A stretch of DNA of 64,000 nucleotides from an uncultured Luminiphilus sp. (GTDB taxonomy: Bacteria > Pseudomonadota > Gammaproteobacteria > Pseudomonadales > Halieaceae), in NCBI GenBank assembly GCA_943789425.1, contig CALSUB010000001.1, positions 124,001-188,000 on the forward strand. Direction: 5' to 3'. Under the pieces are notes generated by a model that ran no database searches, was not told the DNA's origin, and worked only from the letters and a program-made list of their open reading frames with translations. Position numbers and translations under genes: made by a program. This document shows positions 25,771 to 34,952 of this stretch, piece after piece; the first letter of the stretch is position 1, and every line of letters starts with the position of its first letter.

Positions 25771-26902
25771 ATGAAGGCATTGCAAATGCAAAGCTGTGTT
25801 CATGAGAATGCCACCGTAGAGTGTGCCCTAGTAGAGATCACGATTCCCGACCCCAAGCCAGATGAGGTGGTGGTGGCGGTCGAAGCAGCGCCCATTAATC
25901 CGTCTGACTTGGGCTTGATGTTCGGTGCGGCTGATCTATCAAGTGTGCGAGAGGTGGAGCGGAATGGTCAGCCCGCGTTGTTGTTGGACGTGCCCGCTGC
26001 GGCCATGAGGGCAATGGCGCCGCGCGTGGGTCATTGGATGGCGGTCGGTAATGAAGGGAGTGGGCGTGTAATTGCCGCAGGTGACGGTGAGACAGCGCAA
26101 GCGCTGCTTGGTCAGCGAGTGGGCATGTTTGGTGGCGAAATGTACGCGGCATATCGCTGCTTGCCAGCAGCGCAATGCATCGCCTTTCCCGACACGATCA
26201 GTGCCGAACAGGCTGCGTCTTGCTTTGTGAACCCCATGACGGCACTGGGTTTTCTCGAGACGCGTGATATGGAGGGCCACGGTGCCATAGTGCATACCGC
26301 TGCCGCGTCCAATTTAGGTCAGATGCTGGTCCGGCTCTGTCAGGCCGATAAAATCCCGCTGGTCAATATTGTTCGCTCTGAAGCGCAAGTCACGTTGTTA
26401 CGAGACATGGGCGCCGAGTGGGTGTTGAATTCTCAGTCAGAGCAGTTTATGCCGGAGCTGATCGAAGCGCTTAAAGCAACCGGTGCGACCGTCGCTTTCG
26501 ATGCAATAGGCGGGGGTCGTTTGGTGAACCGCATTTTAACGGCGATGGAGATTGCGGCAGCGCAGACCGGACCTTGGTCACGCTACGGATCTGAAGAGGT
26601 GAAACAGGCTTACATCTATGGGCAGTTGGATATGGGCGCGACTGAGCTCACACGCGGTTATGGCTGGGTATGGTCGGTCAGTGGTTGGTTGTTGACGCCT
26701 TTTATGAATCGCGCTGGACCTGATCGTGTCGCTCGGATGCGGCAGCGGGTTGTCGACGAGATTGACAGCACTTTTTTGAGCCACTATTCCTCCCGCTTAA
26801 GTTTGCAAGAGTCCTTGTCTGCGAGGGCAGTCGTTGACTATGGCGCTCGGAAGACGGCACAAAAAAACGCTGTTGCAAATGACGAGCTCAGCCGCCGGAT
26901 AA
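25771..26902 (+). CDS. zinc-free medium-chain dehydrogenase/reductase (quinone oxidoreductase-like), end shifted by an A-run
   Basis: The MDR-family oxidoreductase has AAPINPSDLGLM near the N-terminus, AVGNEGSGRVIAAG, a Rossmann segment HTAAASNLGQMLVRLCQ (A-A-x-x-x-L-G) and VAFDAIGGGRLVNRIL. Zinc-ligand cysteines of alcohol dehydrogenases are absent. The literal frame reads on to 27015, antisense through yciH. Dropping one A from the A7 run at 26861-26867 gives an end at the TAA at 26900-26902, just overlapping the convergent yciH stop. I therefore end the gene there. GGGAGGAG precedes the ATG. Confidence 0.8.
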
Positions 26903-27247
26903 CTTCACGACGTAGCCTAGCGCTTGCAGCTTTTGTTGGCAGGGAATTCGCTGATCCCCCTGTATCTCAAGGTTGTGATTTTTCACGCCGCCGCCAACAC
27001 CGCACTGCTGTTTGAGTTGTTTAGACAATGCTTTTAAGCGATCAGGGTGCTCTGGAATGCCTTCTATCACGGTGACCCATTTACCGCCGCGCCCTTTTTT
27101 TTCGAGCCGTATGCGAACAATGCCATCGCCAACCGACGCCGGGCGGTGCTCTCCACACGCGCAGCCAGTGACGGGCCGTTGGCACTGCGGGCACAGTTTG
27201 CCCCCGTCGGTGCGGTACACCGCTCGGGTGTTGCTTAAGGAAGCCAA
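26888..27247 (-). CDS. yciH: SUI1-family translation initiation factor-like protein YciH
   Basis: YciH is the bacterial relative of eukaryotic eIF1/SUI1 and affects start-site fidelity. The 119-residue product has YRTDGGKLCPQCQRPVTGCAC and the SUI1 domain VRIRLEKKGRGGKWVTVIEG, ending in CGVGGGVKNHNLEIQGD and LGYVVKLSGG. The start is a TTG with GGAG upstream. The cysteines near the N-terminus are usual for the proteobacterial group. Confidence 0.93.
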   Translation of the reverse strand: MASLSNTRAVYRTDGGKLCPQCQRPVTGCACGEHRPASVGDGIVRIRLEKKGRGGKWVTVIEGIPEHPDRLKALSKQLKQQCGVGGGVKNHNLEIQGDQRIPCQQKLQALGYVVKLSGG

Positions 27248-27302
27248 GACGTTACTCCGTCAGTCAGTGACAGAGTTATAGTAGCATTGAGACAACGCAG
27301 CG

Positions 27303-27521
27303 ATGGACATGGATATGAGTGATACCGCTCAACTAGAAGCGCAGCTCGCCTTTTTGGAGGACGCGGTTCAGACGTTAGATCAGGCGCTGTCACAACAGCA
27401 AACAGTCATCTTGAAGCTTGAGCGGACTGTGGAATTCTTGCGCGAGCGATTAGGGGAGCAGGGTGCTCGCTTAGATGCGGTGGCAGACGGATCACCTGAA
27501 CCACCGCCACCTCATTATTAA
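27303..27521 (+). CDS. slyX: SlyX family protein
   Basis: This short coiled-coil protein (~72 residues) contains LEAQLAFLEDAVQTLDQAL, VILKLERTVEFLRERL and the closing PEPPPPHY, the pattern of SlyX. Function is not established. Three in-frame ATGs (27303, 27309, 27315) are possible starts. Confidence 0.88.
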   Translation: MDMDMSDTAQLEAQLAFLEDAVQTLDQALSQQQTVILKLERTVEFLRERLGEQGARLDAVADGSPEPPPPHY

Positions 27522-27581
27522 CGACCTTACTGCCGCCGGTCAGGGAGGCGGCCCCCTCAACACAAAAACTAGAGAATACTT

Positions 27582-29294
27582 ATGAATTGGCGTGTAACCT
27601 TATTGATATTGTTAGCTTTTGTGGGAGGGATCTTGGTGCTCTCGGCCATCGCCACTCGCCCGCTGTCTGCGCCCGAGCACGAGATTTATGTCAACGGTAA
27701 TGTGCTCACAATGGATACCGCGGGCACGGTGCACGAGGCGGTGAGTCTGCGCGAGGGACTGATTGAGTCAGTGGGCTCATCCGAAGAGATGCTGGCGTTA
27801 GCCGGGGACAACACGGTGGTCGTCGATCTTCGAGGGCGCAGTGTTCTGCCCGGGTTTATTGATGCCCATGGTCATTTTCCTGGTTCGGGCCAGACGGTGT
27901 TTTCTGCGGATCTCAACAGTCCGCCGATAGGCGAGGTGACTAATCTGTCGCAGCTACTCGAGCGATTAACCCGCCTCGCGCAAGCACGTGCTGATGGCTG
28001 GATCATAGGGCATGGTTACGACGATACGCTGCTCGCTGAGCGGCGCCACCCCAATCGCGATGATCTGGACAGGGTGTCGCGTGACCGCCCAGTAGCCATT
28101 ATTCATGTCTCTGGTCACCTGGCCGTCGTCAATAGCGCTGCGCTCGCTATTTTGGGGATCGACGCTGAATCGCTCGATCCTGAGGGCGGTGTGATCGTGA
28201 GAGAGCCTGATTCAGACGGCGGCCGACGCCCCAATGGCGTGTTGGAGGAAACTGCGGCGCGAGCAGTCTGGGAGTACACCCTAGATCTGAGTGCGATGGA
28301 TGCCTTGCGCATGACCACGCAGGCAGCGGAGGAATATCTGGCGGCAGGGGTGACGACCGCCTCGGCAGGGGGGATGCCTAGCCCCGTTGCGACGTTGCTG
28401 GGATTGTTGAGTCAGTTGAATCAATTTCCTCAGCGAGTGGCGCTGTTTCCCTTGTTTGAAGAAGTGGGCGAGCAACTGCTGGACGGCAGTGTGGCGCTCG
28501 ACAGTTTTGCCAGAGCTAAGGTTTCCGCGCCGAGGGTCAAAATTATTGCTGACGGCAGTATTCAGGGCTATACCGGCTATTTATCGGAGCCTTATCACGT
28601 GCCGTATAAGGGTGATGCCGACTACCGGGGCTATGCGTCGGTCCCAAGAGAGATGCTGTTTCAACAAGTAGCTGGGCTATACGAGCGGCGCATTCAAGTG
28701 GCAATTCATTGTAATGGCGATGCGTCGATAGAGGATGGGCTAGATGCCATTGAATATGCAATGCAGCAGCATCCGTGGCCGGAAGCGAGGCCGTTGATGA
28801 TTCATGCGCAAATGACTCGTGAGGACCAAATTGCGAGAATGGCCGAATTGGGCGTAACGCCGAGTTTTTTTTCGGCTCACACGTATTACTGGGGTGATCG
28901 TCATGCCGCAATATTTATGGGGCCCGAGCGCGCGGCCAATATGAGTCCCGCTCGATGGGCGCTAGAGGCAGGCGTCCGTTTTAGCTCTCATCTTGATACG
29001 CCGGTCACCCCCATGTTGCCGCTGCAGGCCGTTTGGAGCCAAGTGGAGCGACAGAGCACAGGAGGAGCGGTCATTGGCCCCGATCAACGGATCGATCGGC
29101 TTTCGGCGTTGCGTGCTGTGACGATCAATGCGGCGTGGCAGGTGTTCATGGATGACATCATCGGCTCTATCGAACCGGGGAAGCAGGCCGATTTGGTCGT
29201 GCTGTCGGATAATCCACTCACCGCGCCAGATATACGGTCACTCAAAGTGGATCGAACGATCATTGCGGGTGCGACCGTTTACAAGCGCCTTTAG
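27582..29294 (+). CDS. amidohydrolase 3 family protein (YtcJ-like), membrane-anchored or exported
   Basis: This metal-dependent amidohydrolase of 570 residues has an N-terminal hydrophobic segment (VTLLILLAFVGGILVLSAIA) suggesting export or anchoring. Family features are NGNVLTMD, GRSVLPGFIDAHGHFPGSG (H-x-H metal site), VAIHCNGDASIEDGLDA, LMIHAQMT and the terminal GSIEPGKQADLVVLSDNP. The substrate is unknown; related YtcJ/AepA-like enzymes act on amides, formyl or cyclic compounds. Confidence 0.88.
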   Translation: MNWRVTLLILLAFVGGILVLSAIATRPLSAPEHEIYVNGNVLTMDTAGTVHEAVSLREGLIESVGSSEEMLALAGDNTVVVDLRGRSVLPGFIDAHGHFPGSGQTVFSADLNSPPIGEVTNLSQLLERLTRLAQARADGWIIGHGYDDTLLAERRHPNRDDLDRVSRDRPVAIIHVSGHLAVVNSAALAILGIDAESLDPEGGVIVREPDSDGGRRPNGVLEETAARAVWEYTLDLSAMDALRMTTQAAEEYLAAGVTTASAGGMPSPVATLLGLLSQLNQFPQRVALFPLFEEVGEQLLDGSVALDSFARAKVSAPRVKIIADGSIQGYTGYLSEPYHVPYKGDADYRGYASVPREMLFQQVAGLYERRIQVAIHCNGDASIEDGLDAIEYAMQQHPWPEARPLMIHAQMTREDQIARMAELGVTPSFFSAHTYYWGDRHAAIFMGPERAANMSPARWALEAGVRFSSHLDTPVTPMLPLQAVWSQVERQSTGGAVIGPDQRIDRLSALRAVTINAAWQVFMDDIIGSIEPGKQADLVVLSDNPLTAPDIRSLKVDRTIIAGATVYKRL

Positions 29295-29316
29295 GGGGTC
29301 ATGTGGGCTTCAGAGT

Positions 29317-29967
29317 TCAGGGGGACTCGATGCCAAACCTAGCTCGATCGACCCGAACAAAGATGGCACTGGCCGTTGCGGTGATGGTCTCACCGCAGCG
29401 CATTTCAGCCTTGACCTCTGTGCGTCGTTTATCGAGTTCCTCGGCAACGGCACTTATCGCGATGATCTGTCCTAGCGGAGTGGGCTTGAGATACTGAACG
29501 GTTAATCCACTGGTCATGCCGGGTTGCCCCATATGAACATGAGTCATTCCCATTAGATGGTCCAAAATGCCCGCAACCCAACCGCCGTGGACGTGTCCGG
29601 GTGGACCTTCAAACGCCTGACCGAAGCTGACGGTACCCCGTATTTGATTAGGCTCTGCGTGCCAGGTCAGATCAGGTGAGCAGGGGTGGCTTCGGCCAGC
29701 CATGGCGACAAACTCTCCCATGATCGTATCGATACCGTCCTGCGGTCGCCGACCTACCATATCCATCAGGCCTCTAACTTGAGGTAGGTCGTTGAGTGAC
29801 GCTGCTAAGTGAGAGAGTTCTCCGCTCAGCTCGAGTGCCCGCTCTGGTGGGATATCCGCACTGATCAATGATTCGTTTAACTGGCGTGCGGCTAACGCCA
29901 GTTGCTGTCGCGCTTGCCAATACGGATCAGCTGTTGAATCGGTGTTATCGGGTTCAGGTGACGTCAT
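29317..29967 (-). CDS. PaaI-type hotdog thioesterase
   Basis: The 216-residue protein has a C-terminal hotdog domain containing FEGPPGHVHGGWVAGILDHLMG (the HGG catalytic motif with downstream Asp) and SGLTVQYLKPTPLGQ. The ~90-residue N-terminal helical extension is longer than in classic PaaI. It stops just downstream of the amidohydrolase on the opposite strand and starts 3 bases after the epoxide hydrolase stop, so the two are probably one transcript. Confidence 0.87.
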   Translation of the reverse strand: MTSPEPDNTDSTADPYWQARQQLALAARQLNESLISADIPPERALELSGELSHLAASLNDLPQVRGLMDMVGRRPQDGIDTIMGEFVAMAGRSHPCSPDLTWHAEPNQIRGTVSFGQAFEGPPGHVHGGWVAGILDHLMGMTHVHMGQPGMTSGLTVQYLKPTPLGQIIAISAVAEELDKRRTEVKAEMRCGETITATASAIFVRVDRARFGIESP

Positions 29968-29970
29968 GCT

Positions 29971-31141
29971 TCAGCGATATCCGGTTGCGCGCAGGGCCGC
30001 GTGCCATTCGCGGACGTCGCTAATGAAGGCACTCGGCTGCTCAAGTGCCGCAAAATGGCCCCCCTGTGCGTGCTCATTATTAAACGTCATCAACTTTTGG
30101 TAACGGGTTTTTGCAAGCCGCTCCGTGCAGATAAAGAGTTCTTTAGGAAATAGCGAGATACCCATTGGGGCTTCGATAGGCCGGTAGTCTGGCGTTTTAA
30201 AGCTCTCCCAATACAATCTCGCGCTACTGCCACTCGAATTCGTCATCCAGTAATGGGTGACGATATCCAGCAGTACATCTCGAGGAATAACGTTCTCAGG
30301 ATGTCTGGCGTTATGCCGCACCGAGTCAGTCCACTGTGCGTACTTCTCAACAATCCATGCCATCTGACCGGCGGGGGAGTCTGCTAACGCATAGGCCAGT
30401 GTTTGCGGCCTTGTACTCTGTTGATTCGAGTATCCAGCTTCATGTGCTTGGTAGTGGAGCGCCGCTGCCATTGTGGCTTGCTCCCCAGGGTCGCTTGAGG
30501 ACAGCGTCTCATCATCAGGCAGCACCAGTGGTAAGTTCACATGCCCGGCTTGGCAATGTAATGCCTCATTGAGCAGCAAGGCGTGCGTCACTAAGGATCC
30601 CCAGTCGCCACCTTGCGCCACATACTGATCGTAGCCGAGGCGCAACATGAGAGCGTCCCACATGATGGCAATGCGATCGATACCAAATCCAGGCTCCGTG
30701 GGCTTTGCCGAAAAACCAAATCCAGGAAGACTGGGCATCACAAGGTGGAAGGCGTCCTCTGGTTGGCCACCCCCATTTTGTCGGGTCGGTTAAGGGCCCA
30801 ATGACCTCTAAAAATTCGAGTACCGACCCCGGCCAGCCGTGAGTCATTAGCAGGGGTTTGGCATCAGTATGGGGGCTGCGGACATGGACAACATGGATGC
30901 GGACCCCCTCTAGTTCAGTCATCCAATTCTCGTACTGGGCGAGTTGATTAGGCACCCTTTGCCAATCGTAGTCATCTCGCCAATAGCGAACCAATTCTTG
31001 GCAGTAACTCAGCGGGACGCCTTGCTGCCAGTCCTCAACGGTCTCCGCTTCAGGAAAGCGAGTTTGCGCTAACCGTTGTCGCGCGTCATGAATAGCGTCG
31101 TCTTCAAACTGGGGCGTATAGGGATCGAGTGCGTGGTTCAT
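29971..31141 (-). CDS. epoxide hydrolase (EHN-type alpha/beta hydrolase), one frameshift
   Basis: The N-terminal EHN domain contains RQRLAQTRFPEAE and WQQGVPLSYCQELVRYWRDDYDW. The hydrolase core has the oxyanion motif LMTHGWPGSVLEF, the nucleophile GGDWGSL and the catalytic-histidine region GGHFAALEQP. The frame breaks at a C5 run (30770-30774, plus strand): removing one base joins TKWG to GQPEDAFHLVMPSLPGFGFS. The corrected length is ~390 residues, normal for the family. These enzymes open epoxides to diols and resemble microsomal-type hydrolases. Confidence 0.87.
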
Positions 31142-31196
31142 GAAGGCCTGCCGATAAATAATCTAGCCGCCAAAGTACCCCCACAGGCGTCTTCCC

Positions 31197-32621
31197 TCAA
31201 GTGCTCTCTGCGAGATCGAGGGTCGCGTAAGTCTGAGTCAACCAGGGTTGTAAAGCGGCTCTCTCCTCCGCTGATTCGAGCGTACCGCGACGCAGGTGGG
31301 TTGTGCGCGGCTCTCGATCAAGAAACAAGTGCCCGCTGGTTTTATCCGCTTCGCGGGCGCGAGCAAGCCAAACAATCGTGTCAGCACCCTCTTGAGAAGA
31401 GCGCAAAACGCGGTGTGTCAGGCGCCTGAAGCCGGGCAGTGAATCTTGAACACCCGGCGTATCTGCCCAGCCGGGATGCATGGCATTGACCACAATATGG
31501 TCTTCTCGCCATTGCACTGACCACAGTTCGGTGAGCACAGTCAGGGCACGCTTCGCACGGGCGTAGGCAACCGAACCACGATAGTCATCTTCTGACATCA
31601 CCAGTGAGTCACACCGAAGTTTCTGGGTGTACATGCCCCCCGACACCACGTTAATGACGCGGGCGGGCGTGTTGTGGTGAGCTAAAAGAGGATGCAACGC
31701 CTCGGTCAGGCGCCACGGCGACAGGAGCAGCAGTGCGGCACTGGTCTCGATGCCCTCAACGGTCTGAGAGTAATCATTAAACAAAGCACCGGCGTTGTTG
31801 ATTAACACATCAATGGGTCGATTGGCGCTCAGCAGGCGCTGACTCAGCGCATTGACCTGACTCAGTATGCTGAGATCCGCCAGCTCCACTTGATCGGCTT
31901 GCCGGCCGGTCCTCTCTTGCAATGCCACCTGCATCGGTGTGACTTTATTCGGATCGCGGATAACCAGAGTGAGCGTCGCGCCGGCTTCAAGTAGGGCCAC
32001 GGCGGCTTCAAACCCCAAACCTGCACTGGCGCCGGTGAGCACCACATGCTTTCCCGTCATGTCGGTGCTCATTGGCGCCCATGCGCGTCGACCTTTTCGG
32101 TATCCGGCCCGAGTAAAGCACGCCAGTGCGGTGAATAGGTTTCGGTCCCGTTTAGTGGTTTTTGGACTGGCAGCGGGGGATGGATTGTCGTCCTGAAGTG
32201 CACGAGCGAGCCCGCGCAGGCTTTTTCGGCCCATAGCTCGCATCGCGGCTTCTGTCTTTTGTGCGAGTGTGCGCAAGCCGAATCGGTAGGTGAAATCAGC
32301 GCAGTAAGTGACCCTAGTGGTATTGGCGTCTCGCGGGTCAAAGGTGATGACATCCCGCACGGTAAACCAACGACTTTTCCCCTCCAGCACAACCGACTGC
32401 CAAGGGGTGTATTCCACAATGGTGTACTGGATCGACACGGTTGTCGGGCCGGCTCGGCAGATCAGCGAAAATTCACTCCCTAACCCAACGGGCTCTTCCG
32501 TACTTTTACTGGCGCTGAGTGCCGTCGCGTCCCATTCGACAGCGGTGCGAAAATCGGCCACGTACCGAAAGCAGGCTTCGATCGGGCGTTGTACTTCAAT
32601 TACTTCTTTTAGGGAAATCAT
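31197..32621 (-). CDS. fusion of an SRPBCC (START-like) domain and a short-chain dehydrogenase
   Basis: Residues ~1-145 form an SRPBCC/polyketide-cyclase-like ligand-binding domain (VIEVQRPIEACFRYVADF...EWDATAL...VTYCADFTYRFG). After a ~40-residue basic linker, residues ~190-474 are an NAD(P)-dependent SDR with VLTGASAGLG (196-203), VLINNAG, the catalytic YARAK and MHPGWADTPG. The SDR resembles the DHRS12/retinol dehydrogenase-like group. M184 could serve as an internal SDR start, but the frame is continuous and no ribosome site is obvious there. Substrate unknown; binding and redox chemistry on the same hydrophobic molecule is an inference. Confidence 0.85.
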   Translation of the reverse strand: MISLKEVIEVQRPIEACFRYVADFRTAVEWDATALSASKSTEEPVGLGSEFSLICRAGPTTVSIQYTIVEYTPWQSVVLEGKSRWFTVRDVITFDPRDANTTRVTYCADFTYRFGLRTLAQKTEAAMRAMGRKSLRGLARALQDDNPSPAASPKTTKRDRNLFTALACFTRAGYRKGRRAWAPMSTDMTGKHVVLTGASAGLGFEAAVALLEAGATLTLVIRDPNKVTPMQVALQERTGRQADQVELADLSILSQVNALSQRLLSANRPIDVLINNAGALFNDYSQTVEGIETSAALLLLSPWRLTEALHPLLAHHNTPARVINVVSGGMYTQKLRCDSLVMSEDDYRGSVAYARAKRALTVLTELWSVQWREDHIVVNAMHPGWADTPGVQDSLPGFRRLTHRVLRSSQEGADTIVWLARAREADKTSGHLFLDREPRTTHLRRGTLESAEERAALQPWLTQTYATLDLAEST

Positions 32622-32711
32622 CGTGCTAACCGTGATGGAATCAATAAACCTTACGGCTGTGCACGGGCCTTAGTTCATTCGTCGGTACGAAACTCGCTAC
32701 CTTAAGGGCCG

Positions 32712-33062
32712 CTAGGAGTCCTCCACCCAGACAACGCGCAGCGGTTCGCCAAAATCGTCATAGACGACTTGCTTACGCTGACGCGGAGCGCTTTGACGCG
32801 ACCCCTTTTTTTGTTGGCGCTTCGGTGCTCTCCGAGCGTCCAGTGCGGCAACGACATCAGTGAGCGGCGTTCTCGCGACTTTTGCGTCGGTAAATAGCGG
32901 CGCTGGAGGCGGTATTTCGTTGCGCTCATAGGCGCTCTCGCCCCGCGCCAGTTCTTGGATGCTTCCCCCCGACGACAGAAATTTCGCGGTCTGCTGAGAC
33001 AGGCGCCGTCGCAGGTCTTGTTTAGAGGGCGGTTTTTTCAATTGAGTATCTCCACGACGCAT
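32712..33062 (-). CDS. conserved hypothetical basic protein, SutA-like motif
   Basis: The 116-residue basic protein starts at MRRGDTQLKKPPSKQDLRR. The segment AKFLSSGGSIQELARGESAYE resembles the FL-x-x-GG-x-(I/V)Q motif found in small proteins related to the RNA polymerase-associated factor SutA and in other short gammaproteobacterial proteins. The middle is basic and low-complexity (RAPKRQQKKGSRQSAPRQRK), and the C-terminus is VVYDDFGEPLRVVWVED. Function unknown; the SutA resemblance is limited to one motif. Confidence 0.55.
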   Translation of the reverse strand: MRRGDTQLKKPPSKQDLRRRLSQQTAKFLSSGGSIQELARGESAYERNEIPPPAPLFTDAKVARTPLTDVVAALDARRAPKRQQKKGSRQSAPRQRKQVVYDDFGEPLRVVWVEDS

Positions 33063-33217
33063 ATTATAGGGTGGGGGCGTTGTGTGCGAAAGCGAATAGA
33101 CGGCGCGAGCAATCGCTGTTTCTGGTTTAATGCCCACCTCATGTCGGAGGTATTGGAGTCTCTCGGATTAATGCGAAGCGCTATGAGCACCGCCAATAGG
33201 CCGTCATCAGAGGTTGG

Positions 33218-34081
33218 ATGATGGGGCCGCTGCGTTCAGTGATTGTCTTTTTATGGATGGCGGTGACCGTTATTCCGATGGCGTCGTTGATCGTTCTGGC
33301 GACGCCATTGATTGATCCAGACAAGCGGTGGTGGTACCTGGCGCGTCCTTGGTTGCGCGGAGCGGTGGCCGCGGCACGTCTCATAGGGCGGGTTGAGTAC
33401 GAAGTGGAGGGTGAGCATCATCTTCCGCACAGAGACAACAACCATAGCCGCATTATTTTGTGCCCCAAACACCAGTCAACCTGGGAGACGTTTTTTTTCG
33501 CGAGTCGAATGCCTCATCCCCTGGCCTACGTCTTCAAGCGTGAGCTCCTGTTCATTCCCTTTTTTGGATGGGCGATGGCCTGTCTCAATATGATTCATAT
33601 TGATCGCTCTGCTCGGGGCGGCGCCTGGAATAAAGTCGCATCAATGGGCGAGCAACTGATGGATCGGGGTAAGTGGGTCATTATGTTTCCCGAGGGGACC
33701 CGATCAGAGAGAGGTCAGCAGGGCATCTATAAAACGGGTGCTGCACGCCTCGCCATGGCCACTGGTGCCAGTATTGTGCCCATTGCGGTGGCGTCCGCGC
33801 GGTGTTGGCCTCGCAAAAGTTTCACATTCGTCCCCGGAACGATTCAGGTCTCACTGGGTGAGCCCATTGTGCCAGACCCTGCTGGAAGTCCGGGCGAGAT
33901 GATGGAGAAGGTGGAGGCCTGGATAGAGGAGGAGATGCGACGGATTGACCCTGAGGCGTATCCAGAGGTAGAGCGGCCCAGTGACTTGGCGCAGCAGGAA
34001 GCGGCTATCCAAGCTTCGTTAGAACTGCGCGCCGATGCCGCTCGCGGGTCCCATGGTGCTGCAGAGAACGCCAATGAGTAG
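33218..34081 (+). CDS. plsC: 1-acyl-sn-glycerol-3-phosphate acyltransferase
   Basis: This inner-membrane lysophosphatidate acyltransferase acts in phospholipid synthesis. It has an N-terminal membrane helix (VIVFLWMAVTVIPMASLIVL), the catalytic HX4 motif in CPKHQSTWETFFF (acidic position Glu rather than Asp, as in several gammaproteobacterial homologues), and MFPEGTRSERG for substrate binding. The ~287-residue length includes an acidic C-terminal tail. GAGG precedes the tandem ATGs. Confidence 0.9.
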   Translation: MMGPLRSVIVFLWMAVTVIPMASLIVLATPLIDPDKRWWYLARPWLRGAVAAARLIGRVEYEVEGEHHLPHRDNNHSRIILCPKHQSTWETFFFASRMPHPLAYVFKRELLFIPFFGWAMACLNMIHIDRSARGGAWNKVASMGEQLMDRGKWVIMFPEGTRSERGQQGIYKTGAARLAMATGASIVPIAVASARCWPRKSFTFVPGTIQVSLGEPIVPDPAGSPGEMMEKVEAWIEEEMRRIDPEAYPEVERPSDLAQQEAAIQASLELRADAARGSHGAAENANE

Positions 34082-34166
34082 GGTCCTTGCAGAGAGGGCA
34101 AAAATCGTCGCTGATGACGCTGAGTCTGTTTACACTGGCGGAACATAACAACGGAGCAGGTGACAG

Positions 34167-34790
34167 ATGGGTTTCTATAACGACAAAATTGTCCCCAGAT
34201 TGGTGACCTGTGCTTGCGGTACCAAGCCGATCCTCAAGCAGCGGGAAAAAGTGGTCCCACAAGCTCAGGGTAATGTGCTCGAGATAGGCATGGGAGCTGG
34301 CCACAATCTGCCGTATTACGACCCACAACGCGTTCAGTCAATCGTGGGGATCGACCCCTGCCAGACCAGTTGGCGGATGGCTGCTTCGCGAGCTGCCCAG
34401 GTCGGTGTGCCCCTCGATTTTGTCGAGGGCTCTGCAGAAAAGATGCCGTTACCTGATGCGCAATTCGACACGGTACTCATGACCTTCAGCTTGTGCACGA
34501 TTCCGGATGGTCACGCTGCGCTTGCAGAAATAGGTCGCGTGTTAAAACCGGGCGGCAGTTTGGTTTTTTGCGAGCATGGCCAGGCACCCGATCCCGGCGT
34601 TGCAAGCTGGCAAGAACGTATCAACCCTGTGTGGCGACGACTTCTCGGTGGCTGTAATATTAATCGGCCCATTGTTGAATGGATCGAGAGCGCGGGCTTT
34701 GCGATACAGCAGTTAGACCAGATGTACCTGCCGGGAACCCCACGAATAGCCGCTTTCAATATGTGGGGCAGTGCTCGACACGCTCAGTAG
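34167..34790 (+). CDS. class I SAM-dependent methyltransferase
   Basis: The 207-residue methyltransferase has the SAM-binding motif VLEIGMGAGHNLPYY, the acidic end of strand 2 VGIDPCQTS, GSAEKMPLPDAQFDTVLMTF and the motif LKPGGSLVFCEH. This is the UbiE/COQ5 (methyltransferase type 11) style. An N-terminal CACGTKPI cysteine pair is a family feature. The substrate is unknown. It lies 85 bases after plsC. Confidence 0.88.
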   Translation: MGFYNDKIVPRLVTCACGTKPILKQREKVVPQAQGNVLEIGMGAGHNLPYYDPQRVQSIVGIDPCQTSWRMAASRAAQVGVPLDFVEGSAEKMPLPDAQFDTVLMTFSLCTIPDGHAALAEIGRVLKPGGSLVFCEHGQAPDPGVASWQERINPVWRRLLGGCNINRPIVEWIESAGFAIQQLDQMYLPGTPRIAAFNMWGSARHAQ

Positions 34791-34952
34791 CCATCGTTGA
34801 CTCGTCTTTTTTTTGCCTGGGCACCCACTTTTACCCAGAGGTATTGTGTTGTGACAATAGTCCTACCATGAGTCGATCGGAATGGTGTGCCGACGGGCTC
34901 ACAGGATGTGTTGTGGTTTATGCGGGTTAGCGGAAGCCTCGGGCAATATGTG

